Below, one piece after another: positions 1 through 5,526 of a DNA stretch of 8,670 bases. The DNA is from Ravibacter sp964559125 (lineage in GTDB: Bacteria; Bacteroidota; Bacteroidia; Cytophagales; Spirosomataceae), in the NCBI GenBank assembly GCA_964559125.1, contig CAZLGW010000084.1, forward strand, positions 1 to 8,670. The letters are read 5' to 3'. Position 1 is the stretch's first letter. Each line of letters starts with the position of its first letter. The position numbers were made by a program, and so were the translations under genes. The notes beneath the pieces were generated by a model that saw nothing but the letters and a program-made list of their open reading frames with translations, ran no database searches and was not told where the DNA came from.

Positions 1-296
1 GCTCCGATACAATTTCTGCAGCAAAGCAGAAGCAGCCCCATCCGGTCATTGGGGTTGAGCTTCCAGTTTTTGGAAGCAATATCAAGCAGCCATCCTTCCG
101 GGATGAGCCCCTCAAAAAAAGGGAATAGCCTTCGATCTGTATAGGGCCTATCCGTTACAGGCATGGTAAAGGTGATGAACTGATTGGGATAGTCCCGGAT
201 ATAGGCTTTATTATAGACAAAGAGATACTCGCCCTCATCAGTTTCGGTAAGCGTCCCTGCCGGTATATCCTGATAATAGATCGTTGCCTGTCTCAT
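1..296 (-). CDS. HipA N-terminal-domain protein (HipS-like), partial, runs off window start
   Basis: Starts with ATG at 296 and stays open for 98 codons to the window edge, so the 3' end is missing. The product matches the short HipA N-terminal-domain proteins of Bacteroidota. Recognisable stretches are an N-terminal strand region with QATIYYQDIPAG, the FFEGLIPEGW motif near residues 66-75 (the counterpart of the GLLPD-type motif of HipA), and NPNDRMGLLLLCRNCIGA at the visible end. Family members of this kind end about ten residues later, so this is probably a stand-alone domain and not a full HipA kinase. In HipBST systems this domain (HipS) is separate from the kinase HipT and acts as antitoxin. 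Only one base separates this ATG from the stop of the upstream hipB-like gene, so the two are very likely cotranscribed and translationally coupled. A full-length HipA cannot be excluded without the sequence beyond position 1. The domain call is secure; the antitoxin role is inferred. Confidence 0.85.
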   Translation of the reverse strand, partial: MRQATIYYQDIPAGTLTETDEGEYLFVYNKAYIRDYPNQFITFTMPVTDRPYTDRRLFPFFEGLIPEGWLLDIASKNWKLNPNDRMGLLLLCCRNCIG

Positions 297-297
297 A

Positions 298-519
298 TCA
301 CTTGCCGCTTTCTGCTTCCAGCTCTTTCACACTGACCGGAGCCAGCGTATGTCCAAACATCAACAGGACCCGGTTTACCTTTTCCAGTTGAAGGTTCCCT
401 TTCCCCTGCTCGATTTTCCGAACGACGGTCAGCGCTACGCCGGCACGCTCCGCAAACTCCTCCTGGGTAAGATTTGCTGACTTCCTCTTCTCCTTTACAA
501 ATTCAGAAAGCGACTTCAT
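298..519 (-). CDS. hipB: HipB-like XRE-family helix-turn-helix repressor
   Basis: A 73-residue single-domain DNA-binding protein. The XRE/Cro helix-turn-helix covers roughly residues 16-45: LTQEEFAERAG forms helix 2, and ALTVVRKIEQGKGN is the recognition helix and following turn. The tail after LLMFGHTLAPV is short and charged, as in HipB antitoxins. I chose the ATG at 519; a TTG at 528 would add three residues but is a weaker start. The stop is one base before the ATG of the HipA N-terminal-domain gene. The expected role is to repress its own operon and bind the toxin complex. Candidate operators lie immediately upstream: a perfect 14-bp palindrome at 561-574 and a near copy at 522-535 that almost touches the start codon. 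The family is certain; HipB rather than a generic XRE regulator is inferred from the neighbour. Confidence 0.88.
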   Translation of the reverse strand: MKSLSEFVKEKRKSANLTQEEFAERAGVALTVVRKIEQGKGNLQLEKVNRVLLMFGHTLAPVSVKELEAESGK

Positions 520-521
520 TA

Positions 522-574
522 TATGCAATTACATTAATTTGTGTAAATATACAAATATTGTATGCAATTGCATA
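522..574 (-). promoter_or_regulatory. Candidate autorepression operators upstream of hipB
   Basis: TATGCAATTGCATA at 561-574 is a perfect 14-bp palindrome. TATGCAATTACATT at 522-535 repeats it with 12 of 14 bases identical, centred 39 bp away. Between them, 538-555 is a third imperfect inverted repeat (TTTGTGTA, two bases, TATACAAA). Paired palindromes just upstream of the repressor gene are what a dimeric HipB-type regulator would bind. AATATTTG on the minus strand in this stretch resembles the Bacteroidota -7 element TAnnTTTG, but no well-spaced -33 element was found, so the promoter itself is not placed. Confidence 0.55.
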
Positions 575-889
575 TATTTTCTTTTCTTAAGTGTGATTTA
601 TATGCAAAAAGATATATTATGGATTCAAATACAAATAAATAAGCCGCTTACTCTACAAAACGTGGAGAAGGATTCTTTGATGAAGTCATATCCCTTTATC
701 CAAATAATCAATAATATGCTTTGTTAAACAAGTTATCAGAAAATAGAGGGATAGATCCTGTGAGTGGATTTGTTAAGCGATTGGGGTGTCGGGTATGGTT
801 TTGATATTCAGCTATTTAAGCAAATTTAAAAAAGTCAAAAACGGTATAAGGTGTTCGACTTCAATCTCTTTATGCCCACACTGATAATC

Positions 890-926
890 AGGCAGTTATG
901 GCGTAGTCGTTGTAGCTGCCTTTTTT
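890..926 (+). terminator. Rho-independent terminator on plus strand
   Basis: AGGCAGTTA at 890-898 pairs with TAGCTGCCT at 913-921 over nine positions including one G-U pair. The loop is 14 nt and a run of six T's occupies 921-926. The T-tract orients it on the plus strand. No plus-strand gene that would need it is recognisable upstream, so it may be part of a mobile-element end. Confidence 0.6.
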
Positions 927-927
927 A

Positions 928-951
928 TTTGATACACAATTTGATACACAA
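928..951 (+). repeat. Perfect tandem 12-bp direct repeat
   Basis: TTTGATACACAA occurs twice with no spacer, at 928-939 and 940-951. A perfect adjacent duplication in otherwise unique sequence suggests a protein-binding array. Together with the terminator immediately upstream, it is a candidate pair of arm-type integrase sites. Confidence 0.85.
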
Positions 952-1204
952 CGGGGTGGTTTACACGGCTCAGGCGCAAAAGTTGTGGAGGGTGTTGTAT
1001 TTTTCTAGGTTTGTGATTTTAACCTAGTTTGAATTACCTTGGAGAGCTTCTTGCCTTTAGTGGCTTCCGGGCGCGTAATCCCAAACCGGTAGACAGCAGG
1101 AGAAGATCCGGTAGGGTCTGCTCTTTCTATGCTCAATCCAGCTATATCAATAAGACAAGGCCCTCCACAAGAAATAGGCTTGATCCAATAAAACCACCTG
1201 TTAC

Positions 1205-1372
1205 TTATTCCTTTGCAACAGTACCTACCTGTACATTACCAAACAGAAGTTGAGGAATACCCCGTTGTTGAGTTAATGACAAGTACTGGTAAATTTTACA
1301 CCTGCCAATAAACGTAGCAAACTGGTAACTGGCAAGACACCGTTGAGGAAGTTCATCAAACAAGGTTACCAT
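1205..1372 (-). other. Small unrecognised open frame, probably not a working gene
   Basis: ATG at 1372 opens a 55-residue frame ending at a TAA at 1205-1207. The composition is mixed and soluble-looking, with no signal peptide, membrane segment or known motif. The same frame upstream is open as far as the nrdA 3' end, broken by one TAA. It may be the tail of a decayed gene. I do not recognise it and consider a chance frame equally likely. Confidence 0.15.
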
Positions 1373-1485
1373 CCGGGTGTAGTTAATTTAAAGTAACAGT
1401 TCCCAACGGTACCAGGGGACAAAATATGACCGTCCAATCAGCAGCCGGCGCAGCAGTGAGTAGGTGCCAATAGTCACTCCCGGTT

Positions 1486-3183
1486 CTATGATTCGCAGGA
1501 CTGGCAGCTTACAAGGCTTGCGACCAGCTCTTTTGAAACGCTTTGGCTTCTTTGGTAGTAAAGTGATTTTATACCTAGCTTCCAGGCTTCTATAAGCAGC
1601 TTATTGACATCTTTTACCGGCAGGTTTGACGGAATATTAAGATTTAAGCTTTGCGATTGATCCACGTACTTCTGCCGGATCGAGGCCTGCTGGATTATCT
1701 CGAGCTGGCTGATTTCCTTGAAGGTTTTGAATACATCTTTCTCCTCCAAAGTCAGCTCTGGAATATGCTGCACGCTTCCGTGGTTCAACATGATGGTCCG
1801 CCACGTATCTTCACTATCTAGTCCCTTTTTGGCCAGCAACTCTCTCAGGTACTTGTTCTTGCGCATGAAGTTTCCTTTGGCCAGGCCCGCTTTGTAGTAA
1901 TTGCTGCTGAAGGGTTCGATACCGGGAGATGTCTGACCCAGGATAGCGGAGGAAGAAGTGGTGGGGGCAATCGCCAGCAGAGTCGTATTCCGTCGGCTGT
2001 AACCTTTCAAAAGCTCGGGTTCTCCGTAAATCTGCGCAAGTTCCTGTGTCGCCTTGTCGGCTTTGGCGCGGATGCCGCTGAAAATCTCTGTCGTAAGCTG
2101 CTTGGCCCGCAGCCCTTCGAAGGGGATCATGTTCTTCTGTAGGTAGGAATGCCATCCCAGGACACCCAACCCCAGCGCACGATGGCGTTTTGCAAAGCGA
2201 TTAGCGCTGGCCAGATAGTGATTCCCTTCGGTTTTCTGGATAAATTCCTGAAGCACCGCATCCAGGAAAAAGATAGCCAGCCTGACAGCATCCGTATCCT
2301 TCCATTCGTCGTACATCTCCAGGTTCATAGAAGAAAGACAGCAGATGAAAGACTCGTCCTCAGTGGATGGCAGCATAATCTCGGAACACAGGTTGCTGGC
2401 ATTGATCCTTAGGTTATTGTCTTTATAGACCTGCGGTTTTTGGGTATTTACATTGTCGGAAAAGAAAATATAGGGTAGCCCCTTCTGTTGGCGGCTCTGC
2501 AGAACCTTCGCCCAGATGTCTCTTTTTTCAATGTCTCCGTCGATCATATCCTGCATCCAGTAGTCGGGCACGCAGACCCCGAAAAAAAGATTCTGGATCG
2601 GATGGCCGATATCCTTTATCTGTAAAAATTCTTCGATGTCCTCGTGATCGATGTCAATATAAGCGGCAAATGCTCCACGTCGTACCCCGCCTTGTGAAAT
2701 CGTATCCATTGCTGTATCAAAAAGCCGCATAAAGCTGACAGCACCGCTGCTTTTTCCGTTGTCGGTCACGGCGCTTCCGCGGCCACGCAGATTTCCAAAA
2801 TAAGCGGAAGTGCCTCCGCCGATCTTGGTTTGCATAATAACCTCGCCTAACTTGTGCGTAATCCCTTCGATGTTATCGGGCACATGGACATTAAAACATG
2901 AAATCGGCAGGCCGCGCTCGGTGCCCATGTTAGCCCAGATCGGGGAGCTTAAACTCATCCACCCTCTTTCCACCATCTCCTGGAACGCTTCTTTCAGCTC
3001 CGGACGGTACAGTCTTCTGGCTGCGGCTGAGCAAATACGTTCGATGGCTCCTTCTACGGTCTCGCCTTTCAGCAGGTAGCCCCGGTTCAGAACTTGCTCG
3101 CTTTCGGTGTTTTTCCACCAAAGCTTTTCCATTTCGTAACGACTGCTGACACTTTCGAACAGCGTGGGTTCCAGAACTTTCAT
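1486..3183 (-). CDS. nrdA: Class I ribonucleoside-diphosphate reductase, alpha subunit, ATP-cone-less
   Basis: A 565-residue catalytic subunit that reduces ribonucleotides to deoxyribonucleotides. The active-site set is complete: C96 (PISCFN) and C281 (ICCLSSMN) are the redox pair, C266 is the thiyl-radical cysteine within NLCSE (with N264 and E268), Y542-Y543 are the radical-relay tyrosines, and C560-x-x-C563 is the C-terminal shuttle pair. PTTSSSAILGQTSPGIEP at 407-424 is the conserved substrate loop. The protein begins directly with the alpha-helical domain. The roughly 90-residue ATP-cone of E. coli NrdA is absent, and an in-frame TAA at 3205-3207 excludes an upstream extension. At 565 residues it is far shorter than the roughly 760-residue E. 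coli enzyme but fits the short Bacteroidota group. It lies 53 bp downstream of nrdB, presumably in one transcript. Confidence 0.96.
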   Translation of the reverse strand: MKVLEPTLFESVSSRYEMEKLWWKNTESEQVLNRGYLLKGETVEGAIERICSAAARRLYRPELKEAFQEMVERGWMSLSSPIWANMGTERGLPISCFNVHVPDNIEGITHKLGEVIMQTKIGGGTSAYFGNLRGRGSAVTDNGKSSGAVSFMRLFDTAMDTISQGGVRRGAFAAYIDIDHEDIEEFLQIKDIGHPIQNLFFGVCVPDYWMQDMIDGDIEKRDIWAKVLQSRQQKGLPYIFFSDNVNTQKPQVYKDNNLRINASNLCSEIMLPSTEDESFICCLSSMNLEMYDEWKDTDAVRLAIFFLDAVLQEFIQKTEGNHYLASANRFAKRHRALGLGVLGWHSYLQKNMIPFEGLRAKQLTTEIFSGIRAKADKATQELAQIYGEPELLKGYSRRNTTLLAIAPTTSSSAILGQTSPGIEPFSSNYYKAGLAKGNFMRKNKYLRELLAKKGLDSEDTWRTIMLNHGSVQHIPELTLEEKDVFKTFKEISQLEIIQQASIRQKYVDQSQSLNLNIPSNLPVKDVNKLLIEAWKLGIKSLYYQRSQSVSKELVASLVSCQSCES

Positions 3184-3236
3184 ATAATGCTCAGCTTTAT
3201 TCTTTTACTTTGATTGTTTAAGGCTACTTTTTGTCT

Positions 3237-4211
3237 TTAGAATAAATCGTATGCCGAAATACTCTTATCATGCTTCGTGTAATCCACCGGGCGCTTGACG
3301 AAAAAGTCGTCCAGGCTATTTGCAAAGATCTCCTCCTCAAACCATTGCAGCAGCTTCACATCAGTGATGGCCAGATTGAACTGGCGCGGTATGCCGATCT
3401 TTGAAAGACTATCATCTGCACGGTATTTCATAAAGCTGATCAGGTCTTCCTTCCGGACGTTTTCGATCTCACCTTCTGTAAAGATCCAATCTATGATCCG
3501 GGTCTCGACATTGATAGAGGCGCGGACAAGCCGGGTAATCTCTTCTGTCATCTGCTCATTGAACATCTCCGGGAATTCCTCCCTGATCTTGTTTACCAGG
3601 AAGATGCCGGCATTGGCGTGGATTTGTTCATCCGTAGAGGTCCATGCAATAATATTGCTGACATTTTTCATTAACCCCTTAAACCGGTTAAAAGACAAAA
3701 TAATGGCGAACTGGCTGAACAGGCTTACATTCTCGATCAGGATAGAGAATAGTATAAGGGAAAAAGTGTATTCCTTTTTATCGACAGACCTGGCATTTTT
3801 CAAAGCTTCGGACAAGTAGTCGATACGCTCCCGGATTACCGGAACCTCGACCAGCAAATCAAACTGGCCGGTGTATCCAAGCACTTCCAGTAAACGGGAA
3901 TAGGCTTCCGAGTGACGAAATTCACATTCGGCGAAGGTACTTCCCAGTCCGTTGAACTCCGGCTTGGGTAAATGCTGAAAAAGATTTCCCCAAAAGGACT
4001 TTACTGCTACCTCTATCTGAGCAATAGCTAACAGGCTGTTTTTGACAGCGTTTCTTTCTGCCGGGGTCAGATGGGAGTGGAAATCCTGGACGTCGGCGGT
4101 AAAATCTACTTCCGAATGTACCCAATACCCTTTATTGATAGCCTCAGTGAATTGTAATATTTCCGGATACTCAAATGGTTTGTATTGCAGGCGCTTATCA
4201 AAAATGCTCAT
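3237..4211 (-). CDS. nrdB: Class I ribonucleotide reductase, beta (radical-generating) subunit
   Basis: A 324-residue ferritin-like helical protein that builds the metal cofactor and radical for NrdA. The predicted metal ligands are all present: E67 (AQIEVAV), E97 and H100 (ECEFRHSEAY), E160 (ILIENVSLF), and E195 and H198 (DEQIH). Y104 sits where E. coli has its radical tyrosine. The C-terminal tail ends SISAYDLF and would dock into NrdA, with Y311 or Y321 as candidates for the relay tyrosine. The first ligand is Glu, not the Asp of E. coli. There is no N-terminal ATP-cone, and an in-frame TAG at 4224-4226, 15 bp before the ATG, shows the frame does not extend. Gene order nrdB-nrdA, size and partner type resemble the Bacteroidota group that includes dimanganese (class Id) enzymes; the metal type cannot be read from sequence alone. 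Confidence 0.95.
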   Translation of the reverse strand: MSIFDKRLQYKPFEYPEILQFTEAINKGYWVHSEVDFTADVQDFHSHLTPAERNAVKNSLLAIAQIEVAVKSFWGNLFQHLPKPEFNGLGSTFAECEFRHSEAYSRLLEVLGYTGQFDLLVEVPVIRERIDYLSEALKNARSVDKKEYTFSLILFSILIENVSLFSQFAIILSFNRFKGLMKNVSNIIAWTSTDEQIHANAGIFLVNKIREEFPEMFNEQMTEEITRLVRASINVETRIIDWIFTEGEIENVRKEDLISFMKYRADDSLSKIGIPRQFNLAITDVKLLQWFEEEIFANSLDDFFVKRPVDYTKHDKSISAYDLF

Positions 4212-4399
4212 ATTCTTATCAATCTATCATTTGAAAAATTAGTCTATATTCTCTCGCACTAGTCTGTTCTTTAATGGTGTTTACAGCCCGACTAACTTTT
4301 ACAGCGTGAAAAAATGGTAGACTTTCTGCATATTTATTTTATATGAAGTTGTAATTTTAAAGAAACAATATTACACATATAATTTTATAGAATATTATT

Positions 4400-4477
4400 T
4401 TTTGTAAACTTTTTGTTTTATAAAATATTATAATATACTGATAATAATGGTATTAGATATAATATTTTGTAAACTTT
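4400..4477. repeat. Direct repeat TTTTGTAAACTTT, two copies
   Basis: TTTTGTAAACTTT occurs at 4400-4412 and again at 4465-4477, a 65-bp offset (about six helical turns). Both sit in very AT-rich DNA roughly 190-260 bp upstream of the nrdB start. They could be regulator sites, or a by-product of low-complexity sequence. Confidence 0.6.
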
Positions 4478-4761
4478 AATTTAATTGTGATATAAAAAAG
4501 TTGCAGAAAATGAGATCTAAAATTTGCAATTAGCAGAAAGATAGTTAATTAGTTTTGAGAAGGTATACGTTATAAGTTTAACTGGTAGTTATTTGGCTTT
4601 CAGAACCCTTGGCGGCGTTTGCGAGCAGGTGTATGAATGGATTCCTGGCGAGAGCGACATCTCCACTCATTGCAGGAACCTATACTTACAATTGGATAAA
4701 ACTGTGGATTACAGTATAAGAAGACAGGAGAGATAACAACGTAAGTATGAAGGATGTAAGG

Positions 4762-4785
4762 AAAAGGCTATGATCACAATCATAG
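4762..4785 (-). terminator. Weak terminator-like hairpin after the metE-queH cluster
   Basis: CTATGAT (4768-4774) and ATCATAG (4779-4785) form a perfect 7-bp stem with a 4-nt loop. On the minus strand it is followed by CCTTTTCC, a poor T-tract. It lies about 50 bp beyond the last stop codon of the cluster, where a terminator is expected. The low stem GC content makes its strength doubtful. Confidence 0.35.
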
Positions 4786-4835
4786 TATAGCAAGTTTTGG
4801 AAGGCGCGACCGCAAGACTTACTGTTAGGATATTT

Positions 4836-5104
4836 TCAAGCGACAATATTGTAGAAAAGCCTTTTTTCATAGCCCTTTTTTTTTAGCCGTCTGCAAAATC
4901 TGTGCTCCGAATGGTAATTCCAAATAATGAGCTAGTAACACCATTCGTTCATTGAGTTCGGAAACAGGCCTTGATCAATGCAACAAAACACTTCAGGTCC
5001 TGCTCAAATTCTATTCCGGGTAGCTTATAATGAGTTCGGTCGAATTCCAGTATTTTTTCTTCTATGACCAGCTCATTCATATAAGCCGGATCATTCGTTG
5101 CCAT
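4836..5104 (-). pseudogene. Small unrecognised gene with a +1 frameshift
   Basis: ATG at 5104 overlaps the end of the queH remnant by 14 bp and opens a frame of 51 residues that ends at a TGA (4949-4951). Its start reads MATNDPAYMNELVIEEKI. Near 4970 the coding character moves into the next frame, which continues as PVSELNERMVLLAHYLELP and on to KGYEKRLFYNIVA before a TGA at 4836-4838. Removing one base in the AAGGCC run would give a single charged, soluble protein of about 88 residues. No signal peptide or membrane segment is visible, and I do not recognise the family. The overlap with queH suggests translational coupling as the last gene of the cluster. The shift may be a true mutation or a sequencing error; no classical slippery site for programmed shifting is visible. 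Confidence 0.5.
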
Positions 5105-5506
5105 AATACTTTTCGCCCAGCTTTATTTTTCCCCGCCCGTTCTCAACTCTCCACTTATTGGTATCCCTCAACGAATAGGTACATCCGCAGTATTCCTGCA
5201 TGTAGAACGGATACCACGCTCCGGCTCCATTTCCATTCCCTTGGCCCGTTCAAACCAGTTGTCTACGTCATAATCGGCATCTATGAACGGAATACTGTGT
5301 TTTTCCGCAAAACGGATGTTTTCCTCCTTACGAAGCTCGTATTCTTTTTTGGGATGGATGTTAGGATTATAAAAGAAAATACTAAACTCGATTCCGGATG
5401 CTATAATGGCTTCCATGACTTCTCCCGAGCATGGTGCACAGCATGAGTGAAGAAGCAGTTTTTTGCTATTACCAGGCAATTCCAACTTTTCTCTGACAAA
5501 GTCCAT
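5091..5506 (-). pseudogene. queH: Epoxyqueuosine reductase QueH with internal out-of-frame deletion
   Basis: QueH (formerly DUF208) reduces epoxyqueuosine to queuosine in the last step of tRNA queuosine synthesis. The N-terminal 100 residues are typical: LLLHSCCAPCSGEV with C22, C23 and C26, then FFYNPNIHPKKEYELRKEEN and DNWFERAKG...EPERGIR. In the family the next residues are a C-x-x-C segment and a long middle part containing SLGISRWKN-like and YNWRK-like blocks. Here the sequence jumps at about 5207 straight to the C-terminal block, which continues in another frame: FYMQEYCGCTYSLRDTNKWR to GKIKLGEKYYGNE and a TGA at 5091-5093. About 80 residues are missing, including the middle cysteine pair normally needed for the iron-sulfur site. 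The original frame runs on only to a stop at 5168. It starts 20 bp after the MTHFR-like gene. As written it cannot make active QueH. Confidence 0.85.
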
Positions 5507-5526
5507 TTTGAAGCAGGCTTATACAT

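Larger units (their letters stand above)
853..951 (+). other. Probable relic of an integrase attachment region
   Basis: A GTTCGAC core at 853-859, reminiscent of a tRNA T-loop, is followed by a terminator hairpin (890-926) and then directly by two abutting 12-bp repeats (928-951). This order (tRNA-3'-end-like sequence, hairpin ending in T's, short tandem repeats with ACACAA) resembles the ends of tyrosine-recombinase elements in Bacteroidota, where the repeats would be arm-type integrase sites. The T-stem does not pair, so no functional tRNA is present. No integrase gene is in the window. The interpretation is inference. Confidence 0.35.
575..1485. other. Long non-genic region with decayed-looking reading frames
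   Basis: About 910 bp between nrdA and the hip genes with no convincing intact gene. Several stretches read like protein but are interrupted. On the plus strand, 643-804 is open except for one TAA at 712-714. On the minus strand, 1205-1372 is a 55-codon ATG frame, whose upstream frame continues into the nrdA end through a single stop. Also on the minus strand, about 1003-1222 is open without a start codon. None matches a family I know, and they overlap in conflicting frames. The region also holds a terminator and tandem repeats at 890-951, described separately, and a 7-bp inverted repeat CTAGGTT/AACCTAG at 1005-1011 and 1021-1027. The best reading is accessory DNA in decay. Confidence 0.5.
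4212..4835. other. AT-rich intergenic region upstream of nrdBA with a GC-richer island
   Basis: About 620 bp. From 4320 to 4560 it is strikingly AT-rich and holds a 13-bp direct repeat (4400-4412 and 4465-4477). It presumably contains the nrdBA promoter, but I could not place a Bacteroidota-type TTTG / TAnnTTTG pair with good spacing, and I found no NrdR-box palindrome. From about 4590 to 4735 the sequence becomes GC-richer and can fold locally (4639-4647 with 4673-4680). The same interval is open on the plus strand from 4545 to a TAA at 4734-4736, without a usable start codon. A small hairpin lies at 4768-4785. Confidence 0.6.

Noticed and set aside
520..528. TTG at 528 as the start of hipB
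   Set aside because: ATG at 517-519 is a better start, and the MKSLSEFV beginning is typical for this kind of regulator; the TTG lies inside a candidate operator.
539..727. Plus-strand 62-codon frame upstream of hipB
   Set aside because: Low-complexity, overlaps the hipB operator palindromes and has no recognisable domain.
853..882. Possible tRNA gene from the GTTCGAC core
   Set aside because: The T-stem does not pair, and there is no matching acceptor, D or anticodon arm upstream; at most a relic of a 3' end.
1005..1027. Inverted repeat CTAGGTT/AACCTAG as a terminator
   Set aside because: Only 7 bp, low GC, and no T-tract after it on either strand.
1029..1253. Plus-strand frame of 74 codons starting with a leucine-rich segment
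   Set aside because: It is Arg/Ser/Pro/Thr-rich in a way typical of chance frames, conflicts with an equally plausible minus-strand reading, and has no known motif.
1430..1485. GCAGCCGGCGCAGCAG segment considered as part of a cobalamin riboswitch near the RNR genes
   Set aside because: It lies downstream of nrdA, lacks the B12-box context, and class I RNR would not need it.
1814..2155. Minus-strand frame inside nrdA, and other frames overlapping glyA and the MTHFR-like gene
   Set aside because: They are out-of-frame shadows of genes with complete family motifs.
3295..3819. Plus-strand frame of 174 codons
   Set aside because: Antisense shadow of nrdB, which has all metal ligands on the minus strand.
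4212..4560. NrdR boxes upstream of nrdB
   Set aside because: No pair of sites resembling the 16-bp NrdR palindrome could be found by eye in this AT-rich stretch.
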